A stretch of DNA of 64,000 nucleotides from Voacanga thouarsii (taxonomy: Eukaryota; Streptophyta; Magnoliopsida; Gentianales; Apocynaceae), in contig JANUWF010003367.1 of assembly GCA_026120185.1 (NCBI GenBank), forward strand, positions 713,501-777,500, written 5' to 3'. Shown piece after piece: positions 1-11,644 of this stretch. Made by a program: the position numbers and the translations under genes. The notes below the pieces were generated by a model. It saw only the letters and a program-made list of their open reading frames with translations, had not been told where the DNA came from and searched no databases. Within the stretch, counting starts at the first letter, position 1. Every line of letters begins with the position of its first letter.

Positions 1-366
1 AAAATCTGCTATGCCCCGATTCATTCCACTCCACTAAAAATTTCCCTTGAGATCCCGGTACATCTTAGTCCCTTCAGGATGAATCGAGAGTTTTGTATTA
101 TGAGCCTCCCTAAGCACCTCTATCCTCAACACCTCATCACTTGGGACACATAATCTACCCCGGAACCGCAAGCTGCCATCTTCGTGAACCTGAAACTCCG
201 GCTGTGCTCTGCTGAGCGCTGCTGCCCTTTTCTTCTCTAATTCACCATCCTTGGGTTGTGCCTCCTTAATCCATGCCACCAATGATGATTGAGCTATTAA
301 AGCTGCCAGATAACTCGAAGCAGGTTGCACAACCTCCAGTTCTAACTTCTCAATCTTAGAAATCAA
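1..366 (-). pseudogene. Gypsy A integrase, N-terminal zinc-binding region (partial)
   Basis: The frame at 34-366 ends in a stretch of the integrase H2C2 zinc-binding type (RFRGRLCVPSDEVLR, then EAHNTKLSIHPEGTKMYRDL, with the two histidines of the motif). The preceding part is the RNase H-integrase linker. The cysteine pair and the catalytic core would lie left of base 1; the open frame stops at 34. Family knowledge: integrase inserts the cDNA into the host chromosome. Non-functional in this copy. Confidence 0.8.
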
Positions 367-1221
367 CTAATCCTGTTCAGTGATACAAGCTGCCAATGTT
401 CCCGCTCATTTCCTACTGAGAGCATCCGCAACTCGGTTTGCCTTTCCCGGGTGATAACTTATCTTCAGGTCGTAGTCCTTAATCAGTTCAAGCTATTGTC
501 TTGCCTTATATTTAACTCATTCTGAGTGAACAGGTACTTCAAACTTTGATGATCAATGAAGACTTCACACATTTCCCCATATAGATAGTGCCTCCAGATC
601 TTTAGCATGAACACCACTGCAGCTAGCTCCAAGTCGTGAGTCGGGTAATTCTGCTTATATGGCTTCAACTGTCTAGATGCATAAGCTATAACTTTTCCAT
701 TCTACATCAACACGTAACCAAGTCCATTCTTCGAAGCATCACTGAAAATGATGAATCCTCCAGTCTCCGAAGGTAGTGCCAAAACTGGAGCTGAAGTCAA
801 CAATCTCTTCAACTCGAGAAAGCTCTTCTCACATGCATCACTCCACTTGAATTGGGTTCTCTTTTGGGTAAGTTGGGTTAGTGGAGTAGCTATCTTAGAG
901 AAATCCTCCACGAACTTCCGGTAATAACCTGCCAATCCCAAAAAGCTCCTAACCTCAGAAGCAGTAGTTGGTCTAGGCCAATCCACAATCGCCTCAACTT
1001 TCTTAGGATCCACAGCAACACCTTCCTCCGAGATGACATGACTCAGAAATGCTACACTCCTCAACCAGAACTGCCATTTACTGAACTTCGCATAAAGTTG
1101 CTGCTCGCGAAGCCTTTGCAACACAATCTTGAGATGCTCTCGATGAGCTTCTTCTGATGGAGAGTATACTAGGATATCGTCAATGAACATGACTACAAAC
1201 TTGTCCAACTCATCTTTAAAG
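367..1221 (-). pseudogene. Gypsy A reverse transcriptase (3' half) and RNase H
   Basis: Reading leftward from 1208 the frame shows the catalytic RT motif (FIDDILVYS), the thumb/connection region ([19 protein letters not shown]) and the start of RNase H ([14 protein letters not shown]). RNase H resumes at 668-483 ([20 protein letters not shown], then [11 protein letters not shown]). A stop or frame break lies between 702 and 668, and another near 483. The upstream end is exactly the insertion point of copia B: bases 1217-1221 are the target-site copy, and the codons to its left continue those found right of 11052. Confidence 0.9.
1217..1221. repeat. Target-site duplication of copia B, left copy
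   Basis: TAAAG immediately precedes the 5' LTR; CAAAG follows the 3' LTR at 11048-11052. One of the five bases differs. The left copy keeps the gypsy codon order, so the right copy probably mutated after insertion. Confidence 0.75.
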
Positions 1222-3236
1222 TGTTGGATTGTATGCCCTCTTAGACTAGGTTTCTGATGTAAAATCGAATTATTTAATAAAAGAATTTATTTTCAGAAAT
1301 TGTTTGTGAATTTACTTTTTGTTTGTGTACGATTTTCGTTTAGAACAGACCCATTGTGTTTAATAAGTGATCCATGCGAATGGTGGTCTTTCACAGTAAG
1401 GTATGAATCACGGATTATTTAACACATAAACATTTGTCCTTAACCTATTAATGAGACTGGGAACCTCATCATGTTTAGGTTATTATGTTATGAATTCCAA
1501 ATGGGGAATGGCTTACCTTTAGCCAGTGGGTAGTCCACTCACTTCATGACATAAGCGTATTTCGAATACGTAGAACAGGACCTGTAGTAGTGGTTTCTCA
1601 AAGTACTATATGGTAGAAACCTAGACTACTACTGCTACAGTGTGGACTAGTACTCTACGATTTGAGTATGAGTTGATAGTCTAGCGAAGCTGTAAGCATA
1701 TACTTTGATTTGCTGTAGTTGAGGTTCTATCATAGGGCCAATATACTTGCATGTTGGGTATGCGTGACTAGTTAGTTAAGACAGACTTATACAAGATAGT
1801 TTATGCACTATATCGCCCCTTGTGGTTGTCTGAATGGTCTAAATTATCCAGGGCCCTGGGAAACATGACTTGGATGTTTGCTTTAGGGTAGCTCCATTGG
1901 AAAGCGGAAACACTCCAGGAAGTCGTGGATCATTGGACTAGAAGCCTAAGAATGGTAGATGTCATTTAGGGGGGTGTTAGTACACTTATTCCTCTCTAAA
2001 TGTACGGCGATGTGTAGAGGGGTATTTTAGTCATTTCACCTGTAGGTCAGAGACTTTGCGAATGCAGCATTGTCCTTGGGGTCAATATTTCCTTATGGTG
2101 ATATTAGGAAATATTTAAAATGCAAAATACAGCTATTTATATAGCAGGGGTATTTTGGTCATTTTAGCAGCCAAGGCGATGTGTCTTTTTGGTCCTCGGG
2201 ATAGCCCGTAAGTCCTAACTATTTTTGGGTTGAGGAATTGGCCTCAGTTGAAGAGGATTTTATTTTATTTTGTTTTATTTTATTTTATTCAGGAAGTCTA
2301 ATTTATTATTGGACTGGAATAAAATAAATAAAATAGGAGTTGAGAGAAATTAATTATCTAGTTTATTTGGTTAATTAATTATTCAGGGCCTAGGTCCAGT
2401 ATGAATAATTAAGAAATTAACCTGGGCTTAAACTAGGGGAAATAATTAATGTTTAATTATTTATTGGGTTATTTATATAGGCCCAAGAAATAAATAATTA
2501 AAGATTAATTATTATGGTTCATTTGGGCTCATTAATTATTTATTGGGTTACTTATGTAAGCCCAGAAAATAAATAATTAATATTTATTATTTTGGGCCTT
2601 TTGGGTCCAAGAAAAATAATAAATATTTATCTGGCCCAATAGCTTGGACCTTAGGGTTTTTTCCAGATACGGTTAAGAGGAGTTTAGGGTTAGGCCAAAC
2701 TGATTCTCAGGATAACATCCGGGTGTTTTGAAATCCCGGGGATATGTTTATCAGAGATTGAGAGACCTAGTTAAGGCTAACTAAAAAAAAACTCTTTGAA
2801 AAAAAAAAAACCTAATTTTTCCCTTGTCTCAAGAGACTCACGTCGTCTCTCTCTCTCTCACGTTTCTTCTTCTTGGTTTCTCCTTGGACTTTGCTAACCA
2901 ATAGCAGGTAAACCAAGGAGAATTGAGACCGTTTCTCTTTCCCATTGTGTTCACCAACTAGAGGTTAGGCTGAGGAATATCCCGAGAGCTGGAGAGCTAA
3001 GCGTTAATGCAAACAAGGCGAAGTCGAAGGCTAGCGGGTGTTCAACCGGAAGCTCCTTCAAGTGTGCAAAGCGAGGCGATTCCAGCCGTTCATCCTGTTC
3101 CTACACAACCTAGGAGGGTTAAGGAACGCAAAGGTATGATCTTCACGCTTCCGCATGGCCTTTATGGCTCGCGTTTTATTTTTTCTCTCTATTTTTTTTC
3201 CCGTCTATGGCTCCCCTGTTTCTGCGTTTTCCATCA
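1222..3236 (+). repeat. 5' LTR of copia B
   Basis: 2015 bp, from TGTTGGATTG to TTTTCCATCA, matched along its length by 9013-11047. It contains a TATTTATATAG box-like element near 2134, a run of imperfect ATTAATTATT/GGGCC duplications at 2380-2640, a CT-rich tract at about 2845-2862, and near its end a 42-codon open frame running into a splice-donor-like site (see 3007-3133). Confidence 0.93.
3007..3133 (+). CDS. LTR-encoded short reading frame, possible 5' coding exon of copia B gag
   Basis: An ATG at 3007 opens 42 codons of a basic, Arg-rich peptide (MQTRRSRRLAG at the start, RRVKERK at the end). Base 3133 is followed by GTATGA, a good plant splice donor. A polypyrimidine tract and TTTTTAG end at 5081, two bases before the gag ATG. 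Joining G|AA makes one Glu codon and the gag ATG follows in frame. The same frame exists in the 3' LTR at 10818, with several amino-acid changes and the base before the donor changed from G to T. That splicing happens is inferred; the exact phase match is seen directly. Alternatively it is an upstream ORF in an untranslated leader. Confidence 0.5.
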
Positions 3237-5081
3237 AAGTGGTATCAGAGCCATTGGTTTTGATCAATATATGGAGCATGGTAGTTAATAAAATGGAGAA
3301 GATGATTATACCTGTGATCCTTCGCTGTTTTGGTATGGGATAGGTGGATTTGTAAGCTTCACAGTGGAAGCATAGGATCTCTGTAAGTTTTTTTGGCTTT
3401 GGTGTTTTAATCGTGTAAACCCAATTTTAATGGGTATAGGCAGTTGTGTTTATGTTTTGGATGAGTTTTTATGAGTAAAAATGTACAAAGAAGCTAAAGA
3501 AGACAGAAAAAATCGAAGGAAAAAAATGCTCTGCAAGTCGCACGCGAAACAGAAAAAAAACGAAGAAGATGCACTGTTCATAAGCTGCCGCGTCCAAGCC
3601 GAGCCGCTGCTGTTGGTGAGAGAAGCCGGTCGCTGATGAGCCGCGGAAGCCGAGCCACTTCCTTTGATTTGAGCCGAATTCAATTGCAAATTTTGCAATT
3701 GAATTTCATTTGGCTTTCGGGTTCGTGCGCGGGTCAGAGGAGATCCGACCGGGGCAGCTCGCGGGCTGAATAGCGGGTCGGCAGCAGAGGAGAACCGGGC
3801 GCGGGTCGTGGGCGCGGGCAAAGTCCACGGGTCGTGGCTGGCGTACGATCTGGTGCGGCGCGGTGCATTGCGGCTGCGGTGGACCGCAGGCCATTCTGGC
3901 GCGGATCCTGTGCGGCCGGTGCAGTGGACCGCCAGCCAATTTTGGCAATTTTTTTTATTTTTTTCTTTTTCGTTTTGGGTCCCATACCAGACGAAGTTAA
4001 TATTTTTGTAATATTTATATTCTTGGAATATATTTGCATGAAAAATATTAGTAAGGGATTTTATGATTAAACAAGATAATTAATTAATTAATTAATTAAT
4101 GTGTTTAATTCTATTATTTGGGCACTTAGGTTTAAAAAATAGAAAATCATGAAAACGTTTATTGTTTTCTAGCATGCTATTTTTTTTTTATGTACCTATG
4201 TGTGCTTTTTCTCAAAGACCAAAGTATTTGGGAATCTTTTGTTTTGGCAAGAAAAAAATATTTTTCTTTAAAAACTAAATGGTTATTTTAATTGGTATAA
4301 AAATTAATCCTTAAATATTTTCTCAAAGGATTTAATCCTTGACATAGAAAATATATTGGATTTAGATATTTTTGTAAATTAAAATGGAGAGCCATTTTGT
4401 TTTGTTTTGGACTAGAAAAATGATTTTGCCAAATAAACTTGAGACCAAAGTCTCTAGAAAGTTTTAATTGGAAAATTTTTGAAATAATTAAGTTTTAACT
4501 TATATAAAATTAGTCCATGGAGGAAATCTCTCAAAGGATATAAGCCTTGATATAGAGATTTTATTGGACTTAGATATTTTATTTTTGAGTTAAGGAAAAA
4601 CTTAATGGAAATTTCAAAAGGATATTTTCCAGAAAACCTTTATTTTAAAAGACTAAGTGGGAGAGGGGTTCCAATGGCCCCATGGCTTCCATCACGGTCC
4701 TCATTAGAGATCGTGGATCCCCTCGCGTCACCCTGGGAGTGAACCCGTATAGGATGGGGATACCACAAGGATCTAGATCTAATGGAAGGATGTAATAAAT
4801 ACCCCGGGGCACATACTATGATCGGCCAGCCCACGTTGGAGGTTATAGTGCGAGGTATGTCCATAGGAAATGAGAGGAAACGACCATCCCACGATGGAGT
4901 TATTCTCTAGACCATTACCTAGAAGGGAAATTAATTTGTGGTGGTTAATACACTTAGCTTAGGAAACTGTTAATCTTCCCAAGAAGCTATGTCAGTTTTC
5001 CTAAGAGCCAAATTATTTTCAGTGCACAAATTTCATTTTGTTTTCACAAATTAATTTCTTTCTTTTATTTTCGATTTTTAG
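3134..5081 (+). other. Putative leader intron of copia B, spanning primer site and leader
   Basis: Bounded by GTATGA (3134) and TTCGATTTTTAG (ends 5081). If used, it removes the primer site and the whole leader, giving a subgenomic mRNA for a longer Gag and keeping genomic RNA unspliced. Inference from sequence only. Confidence 0.4.
3240..3252 (+). other. Primer binding site of copia B (initiator Met-tRNA)
   Basis: TGGTATCAGAGCC, three bases after the LTR end, is the standard plant copia site complementary to the 3' end of initiator tRNA-Met. It primes minus-strand cDNA synthesis. Confidence 0.92.
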
Positions 5082-5083
5082 AA
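3253..5083 (+). other. Untranslated leader of copia B
   Basis: About 1.8 kb without element coding. The segment 3600-3930 is GC-rich and holds only chance ORFs. A (TTAA)n microsatellite lies at about 4077-4102. An imperfect duplication pairs 4316-4370 with 4525-4580 (AAAGGAT, CCTTGA, ATAGA, TTGGA, TTAGATATTTT occur in order in both). The end is pyrimidine-rich and looks like a splice acceptor. Confidence 0.7.
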
Positions 5084-5909
5084 ATGGTGGGAGGTTCTTT
5101 TAGTCCATTGGCCGTTAGTCTCAGGGAGAATAAGTTAACGGGTCCAAACTATGTGGACTGGAAAAGGAACCTGGACATAATACTCACAGCCGAGGAGTAT
5201 AAGTATGTCCTTTACGAAACCTACCCTGTTATCGGGGAAGGTTCCACCGCTGAAGAGCAAGAGGCTGAAAAGGCATGGAAGAAAGCTGACGAAATGGCAC
5301 ATTGCTATATGTTAGCTTCCATGTCTAATGTGCTCCAGTCAAAACACGAGCACATGGCTTCTGCATATGACATAAGTCAATCGTTGGCAACTATGTTCGC
5401 GGACAAGAGCCGGCCCGCAAGGCAGGAGGCTCTTCGAACAATTGTAAACACTAAGATGGGCGAGGGAGCATCGGTCCGAGAGCATATGCTCAAGATGATT
5501 GCTTGCTTTCGAGGAGGCAGAAATCTTAGGGGCTGTTATTGACCCCGAGAGCCAAGTGGACATGGTTCTCGAATCTCTACCGGGCTCTTTCACTCATTTC
5601 AAGTTAAACTATAACGTGAACAAATTGAACTTGAGTTTGACTGAACTGATGAAGGAGCTCCAGATGGCGGAGAAGGTCATGAAGCCGCAGTCTAAGGCCA
5701 TGATTGCTAAGGCCTCTTCTTCAAGAATTGGGCCTAAGCCCAGAAAGTTCAAGAGGAAGAAGGGGGATGCAGTAGCCCAGCCCAAAAACCAGCCCAAGGA
5801 CAAACCAAAGGGCAAGTGCTTCAAGTGTGGAAAGAAGGGACACTTGGAAAAAGAGTGTCCGGATCTTCGAGGCCAAGAAAAACCCCACGAGGTAATGTTT
5901 ACTATCTAG
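5084..5909 (+). pseudogene. Copia B Gag with CCHC zinc knuckle, one frameshift
   Basis: Gag packages the element RNA in cytoplasmic particles. The frame from 5084 begins with a copia-Gag N-terminus (RENKLTGPNYVDWKRNLDI) and runs to 5542, where a frameshift near 5500-5520 moves it to the frame 5499-5909. The second part holds the UBN2-type Gag body (DMVLESLPGSFTHFK), a Lys-rich stretch and a zinc knuckle CFKCGKKGHLEKEC (CX2CX4HX4C). The start at 5084 is supported by homology; the codon directly upstream could join the LTR exon by splicing. Confidence 0.88.
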
Positions 5910-7180
5910 AGTCCATATCAATGGTAGGATCAACTTCCACTTGGATTGTTGATTCGGGAGCCACCGATCATATCCGTAACTCCTTGCAGGGGTTTAGGAA
6001 GATAAGAAGACTCAAGAAGGGCGAACATGGGCTTTGAGTGGGTAATGGAGCACAAGTCTGGGCCTTTGCAGTGGGAGAGCTGGATCTTATTTTTGATTGT
6101 AATAAGATAGTGGTTTTAAAAGACATTTTATATGTACCTGGTTTTTGTCAGAATTTGATTTCAGTTGCAAAACTTATTAATCAAGGATTTTCTGTATCTT
6201 TCCATTACGGTATTTCTATCGGTAGAGATGGAGAAATTTTATGTCTTGGGCACATGTATGGAAATTTGTTCTTTTTAAACCCTATTAACAACCAATCAAA
6301 TAACGCTCTGTCTGAACCTTTAACTAAGAAGAGAAAGACCAATATCAATGATTCATACCTTTGGCATCTCAGGTTGGGTCATATTAACTCAATCAGGATT
6401 CAGAGGCTAATCCATGATGGGCCTTTGGGCTCATTGAGATTGGAAAGTTGGCCTCAGTGTGAATCCTGCCTGATGGGAAAAATGACCAAAAGGTCTTTTA
6501 CACCAAAGGCGGATAGAGCCAAGGAGGTGTTGAGTCGTGTTCACACTGATGTGTTCGGTCCATTGTCTACACCAGTTAGGGGAGGTTTTGAGTACTTCAT
6601 CACGTTCACGGATGATTGTACGAGGTATGGTTACATTTACTTGATGAGACGCAAGTCTGACTCTTTTGACAAGTTCAAAGAGTTTAAGGCTGAAGTGGAG
6701 CGTCGGACAGGTAAATTAATCAAATCCTTATGATCGGATCGTGGTGGAGAGTACCTCCTAGGTGAATTCAAAGACTACATGGTACATCATGGGATAGTAT
6801 CCCAGCTCTCTGCGCCGGGAACCCCCTAGCAGAACGGAGCAGCTGAGAGAAGGAACAGGACGTTGATGGAAATGGTCCGAAGCATGATGTCTCATGCTAC
6901 TCTTCCGATATCCTTACGGGGATATGCCCTGGAAACAGCGGCATATATTCTAAACTTGGTGCCTTCCAAGTCGGTACCTAGGACTCCCTATGAGATGTGG
7001 GTGGGTATAAGCCAAGTCTGAATCATCTCGGGATTTGGGGGTGTCCGACTTATGTCTTGATCAAGGGAGACAAGTTGGAACCAAGATCAGAATGATGCTA
7101 TTTTGTTGGGTATCCAAAAGGGACAAAATGAGGCTACTTTTATCATCCTAAGGAGCAGAAGGTACTAGTCAGTACCAATG
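5910..7180 (+). pseudogene. Copia B protease and integrase, broken
   Basis: The aspartic-protease active site is visible as WIVDSGATDH near 5940-5970. A stop at 6035-6037 follows. The next frame (6038-6733) carries the pre-integrase zinc region (LWHLRLGHIN with CESCLMGK) and the integrase core start (HTDVFGPLSTP, then FITFTDDCTRYGYIYLM). A stop at 6731-6733 falls just before the second catalytic stretch (DRGGEY), which continues in frame. The end of the core reads on to about 7180 with further breaks. Confidence 0.88.
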
Positions 7181-8440
7181 CTAGATACTTGGAAGATGAT
7201 CAAAGTACTTCCACTAAAGGTTCAACGAGGTTGGAACTGCAGGAAAAGTTATCTATGGAATCAATTTCTACTGACCCAATTTTGGAACAAGAAGAGGCAC
7301 AACCTTAAGAGCCTGTACAAATGGAGCCTCGTCGTAGTGGGAGAGTGTCTAGGGTTCCGGATAGATAGACTGGAGAAGCCTTTGAGCTGGTTTCCGACCA
7401 TCAGTAACAAGACCCCGCTAGATACGAGGAGGCTATTGCTGATGTCGATGCAAATCTATGGCATGAAGCAATGAAAGCCGAGATTGAGTCTATGTACCTC
7501 AATCAGGTTTGGGATCTTGTAGCTTCACCTGAAGGGATAAAACCCATTGGGTGCAAGTGGGTATACAAGAGGAAGAGAGGAGCGGATGGGAAGGTGGAAA
7601 CCTTCAAAGCTAGGCTTGTGGCGAAAGGGTATACTCAGAAATAGGGTATCGACTATGAGGAAACCTTTTCCCCGGTAGCCATGCTTAAATCCATTCGCAT
7701 CCTCCTTGCCATCGCCTGTCACTATGACTACGAGATATGGCAAATGGATGTCAAGACGACATTCTTGAATGGCCATCTTAGCGAAGACATCTATATGTCC
7801 CAACAGGAAGGCTTCATTCTTTGAAGGCCGGGAACACATGGTTTGCAAGCTTAAGAAGTCCATTTATGGACTTAAGCGAGGCATCAAGAGCATGGAACAT
7901 TCGTTTTGATGAGGCTGTAAAGTCTTATGGTTTTATTCAAAACGAAGATGAACCATGCGTGTACGGAAACTTGAAGGCATCAATGTGGTTTTTCTTGTCC
8001 TGTATGTGGATGACATTCTACTCATTGGAAATGATGTAGGGACATTGTCATCTACAAAGGTTTGGCTGTCTAGTCAATTCGATATGAAGGACTTGGGAGA
8101 AGCCGACTACATTCTCGGGATTAGGCTTCTTAGAAATAGGAAGCGAGAGAATGTTAGGATTATCCCAAGCGACATACATTGACAAGATGCTGGCCAAATA
8201 CGGCATGGACTCATGCAAGGGAGCTCTAATCCCTTGCGGACATGGGTTGTCATTTTCTTCGAAGAATTTGTCCTAAGTTTCAAGAAGAAAAAGACAGAAT
8301 GAGTAGGATTCCTACGCTTCGAGCTGTGGGAAGTCTCATGTACGCTATCTTGTGTACTAGGCCGGATATACGCTTTGCCGTGGGCTTAGTTAGCGGATAT
8401 CGAGTCAAACCCAGGGGAGGTTCATTGGCAAGTCTGTAAA
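7181..8440 (+). pseudogene. Copia B reverse transcriptase, several frame breaks
   Basis: After a degenerate linker the RT begins near 7520 (PIGCKWVYKRKRGADGKVE, ARLVAKGYTQ), has an in-frame stop in the next codons (K*GIDYEETFSPVA), then QMDVKTTFLNGHL. After a frameshift near 7820, the catalytic YVDD box lies at about 8005-8020 (FLVLYVDDILLIGND), followed by LSSQFDMKDLGEADYILG. At 8242-8439 the connection region (VGSLMYAILCTRPDIRFAVG) is in another frame. Minus-strand ORFs here are shadows. Confidence 0.88.
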
Positions 8441-8998
8441 GCATATTCTCAAGTACCTCAAGGGAACGAGAGATTATATCTTTGGTTTACTGAGTGATGA
8501 TTTGGTTCTGCGGGATACACGGACTCGGACTTCCGGGCGGATAAGGATGAGAGAAAATCCACTAGTGGATATGTCTTCACCTTGTGCGGAGGAGCAATTT
8601 CATGGAGGAGTATCAAGTAATCTTGTATTGCTGACTCAACCATGGAAGGCGAGTATGTGGTAGCTTCGGAAGCGTCCAAGGAAGCGATCGGCTCCGGAAG
8701 TTTCTTTCGGAACTTGGAGTCGTACCACGTATGGACAGGCCGGTTGTGATGTATTGCGACAACAACTGGAGCGGTGTCGCAATCTAAGGAGCCTCGGAAC
8801 CACAAGAAGGGAAACACATCGAGAGGAAGTACCACCGATCCGGGATTTCATCCGAGAGACGGGAAGTCGTGGTGGAACATATTACCTCGAGAAAACAATC
8901 TAGCGAGACCCATTCACCAAGCATTTGGGTGAGAGAGTCTTCAAGAGACACTTAGACGCCATAGGGGTGGGCACCTATGGACTTACCTAGTCTTAGAG
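8441..8998 (+). pseudogene. Copia B RNase H, broken, and pol C-terminus
   Basis: Fragments in several frames match copia RNase H: a YTDSD-like stretch near 8515 and SIK..AD STMEGEYVVASEA near 8620-8670. The C-terminal DPFTKHLGERVF-like end lies near 8910-8945. Several indels break it. It ends shortly before the polypurine tract. Confidence 0.8.
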
Positions 8999-9000
8999 TG

Positions 9001-9012
9001 CAAGTGGGAGAT
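9001..9012 (+). other. Polypurine tract of copia B
   Basis: CAAGTGGGAGAT directly precedes the 3' LTR, where plus-strand cDNA priming is expected. Confidence 0.85.
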
Positions 9013-11047
9013 TGTTGGATTGTATGCCCTCTTAGACTAGGTTTCGATGTAAAATCGAATTATTTAATAAAAGAATTTATTTTGAAATTGTTTGTGAATT
9101 TACTTTTTGTTTGTGCACGATTTTCGTTTGGAACAGGACCCATTGTGTTTAAATAAGTGATCCATGTGAATGGTGGTCTTTCACGATAAGGTATGGATCA
9201 CGGGTTATTTAACACATAAACATTTGTTCTTAACCTATTGATGAGGCTGGGAACCTCATCATATTTAGGTTATTATGTTATGAATTCCAAATGGGGAATG
9301 GCTTACCTTTAGCCGATGGGTAGTCCACTCACTTCATGACATAAGCGTATTTCGAATACGTAGAACAAGACCTGTAGTAGTGGTTTCTCAAAGAACTATA
9401 TGGTAGAAACCTAGACTACTACCGCTACAGCGTGGACTAGTACTCTACGACTTGAGTATGAGTTGGTGGTCTAGCGAAGCTGGAAGCATATACTTTGATT
9501 TGCTGTAGTTGAGGTTCTATCATAGGGCTAATATACTTGCATGTTGGGTATGTGTGACTAGTTAGTTAAGATAGACTTATACAAGATAGTTTATGCACTA
9601 TATCGCCCCTTGTGGTTGTCCGAATGGTCTAAATTATCCAGGGCCCTAGGAAACATGACTTGGATGTTTGCTTTAGGGTAGCTCCCTTGGAAAGCGAAAA
9701 CACTCCAGGAAGTCGTGGATCATTGGACTAGAAGCCTAAGGATGGTAGATGTCATTTAGGGGGGTGTTAGTACACTTCTTCCTCTCTAAATGTACGGCGA
9801 TGTGTAGAGGGGTATTTTAGTCATTTCACCTGTAGGTCGGAGACTTTGCGAATGCAGCATTGTCCTTGGGGTCAATATTTCCTTATGGTGATATTAGGAA
9901 ATATTTAAATGCAAAATACAGCTATTTATATAGCAGGGGTATTTTGGTCATTTTAGCAGCCAATGCGATGTGTCTTTTTGGTCCTCGAGATAGCCCGTAA
10001 ATCCTAACTATTTTTGGATTGAGGAATTGGTCTTAGTTGAAGAGGATTTTATTTTATTTTGTTTTATTTTATTTTATTCAAGAAGTCTAATTTATTATTG
10101 GACTGGAATAAAATAAATAAATAAATAAATAAAATAGGAGTTGAGAGAAATTAATTATCTAGTTTATTTGGTTAATTAATTATTCAGGGCCTAGGTCCAG
10201 TATGAATAATTAAGAAATTAACCTGGACTTAAACTAGGGGAAATAATTAATATTTAATTATATATTGGGTTATTTATATAGGCCCAAGAAATAAATAATT
10301 AAAGATTAATTATTATGGTTTATTTAGGCTCATTAATTATTTATTGGGTTACTTATGTAAGCTCAGAAAATAAATAATTAATATTTATTATTTTGGGCCT
10401 TTTGGGTCCAAGAAAAATAATAAATATTTATCTGGCCCAATAGCTTGGACCTTAAGGTTTTTTCCAGATACGGTTAAGAGGAGTTTAGGGTTAGGCCAAA
10501 CTGATTCTCAGGATAACATCCGAGTGTTTTGAAATCCTGGGGATATGTTTATCAGAGATTGAGAGACCTAGTTAAGGCTAACTCAAAAACAACTCTTTGA
10601 AAAAAAAAAAAACCTAATTTTTCCCTTATCTCAAGAGACTCACGTTGTCTCTCTCTCTCTGCTCTCTCTCACGTTTCTTCTTCTTGGTTTCTCCTTGGAC
10701 TTTACTAACCAATAGCAGGTAAACCAAGGAGAATTGAGACCGTTTCTCTTTCCCATTGTGTTCACCAACTAGAGGTTAGGCTGAGGAATATCCCGAGAGC
10801 TGGAGAGCTAAGCGTTAATGCAAACAAGGCGAAGTCGAAGGCTAGCGGGTGTTCAATCGGAAGCTCCTTCAAGTGTGCAAAGCGAGGCGATTCAAGCCAT
10901 TCATTCTATTCCTACGCAACCTAGGAGGGTTAAGGAACGCAAATGTATGATCTTCATGCTTCCGCATGGCCTTTATGGCTCGCGTTTTATTTTTTCTCTC
11001 TGTTTTTTTTCCCGTCCATGGCTCCCCTGTTTATGCGTTTTCCATCA
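9013..11047 (+). repeat. 3' LTR of copia B
   Basis: 2035 bp, TGTTGGATTG to TTTTCCATCA, a copy of 1222-3236 with scattered substitutions and small indels (an expanded AAATA run near 10110-10133, an extra CT block near 10660). It retains the 42-codon frame at 10818, but the base before the putative donor is T here. It abuts gypsy A RT sequence on the right. Confidence 0.93.
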
Positions 11048-11052
11048 CAAAG
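11048..11052. repeat. Target-site duplication of copia B, right copy
   Basis: CAAAG, paired with TAAAG at 1217-1221. Confidence 0.72.
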
Positions 11053-11626
11053 ACCCTGTTCATCAACTCTATGAACGCTGCTGGGGCGTTAGTCAAACCA
11101 AAAGGCATGACCAAGAACTCATAATGCCCATATCGTGTCCTAAAGGCACTATTCGGGATGTCCTCGGGTTTGATGCGCAACTGATGATACCCCGATCGCA
11201 AGTCTATTTTTGAAAATACCTTAGCCCCCTTCAACTGATCAAATAAATCATCAATTCGTGGTAGAGGGTACTTGTTCTTCACAGTGATCTTGTTCAGCTC
11301 CCGGTAGTCGATACACATCCTCATGCTACCATCCTTCTTCTTAACGAACAAGATTGGTGCTCCCCAAGGAGAGACGCTAGGGCGAATAAACTTTTTGTCC
11401 AAAACTCCTGTAATTGAGTCTTCAACTCTCTCAACTCCGCTGGTGCCATTCGGTATAGAGCCTTAGAGATAGGCTCAGCTCCTGGAACAAGGTTGATCTC
11501 AAAGTTTACCTTCCTGGCTGGTGGTACGCTTGGTAAATCCTCCAGGAAGACATCCTTGAACTCTTTTACCACTTCTATATCCTTAATGCATGGTTCCTCT
11601 TTCTTGGTATCCACCACATAAGCCAA
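11053..11626 (-). pseudogene. Gypsy A reverse transcriptase, N-terminal half
   Basis: Reading leftward: the pre-RT region at 11626-11403 ([38 protein letters not shown]), a frameshift at about 11400, then the RT fingers/palm ([71 protein letters not shown]). The last codons meet copia B, and the next ones are found left of 1222. A single frameshift is seen in this half. Confidence 0.92.
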
Positions 11627-11644
11627 ATAAGCTTTACATCCTTT

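Larger units (their letters stand above)
1222..11047 (+). mobile_element. Ty1/copia retrotransposon B, full length, inserted in gypsy A
   Basis: Two direct LTRs (1222-3236, 9013-11047) bound a Met-tRNA primer site, a long leader, gag with a zinc knuckle, protease, integrase, reverse transcriptase, RNase H and a polypurine tract. The integrase-before-RT order defines Ty1/copia. The LTRs begin TG and end CA and differ by what looks like a few percent. The coding part has several frameshifts and in-frame stops, so the copy is dead or can be mobilised only in trans. The lineage was not assigned. Confidence 0.93.

Noticed and set aside
3450..4070. Cluster of five ORFs on both strands in the copia B leader
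   Set aside because: GC-rich leader without family similarity; the frames overlap each other on both strands and disagree with the element layout.
7525..8851. Minus-strand ORFs of 71-125 codons opposite copia B RT and RNase H
   Set aside because: They are shadows of the plus-strand pol, whose motifs (QMDVKTTFLNG, YVDD) are clear.
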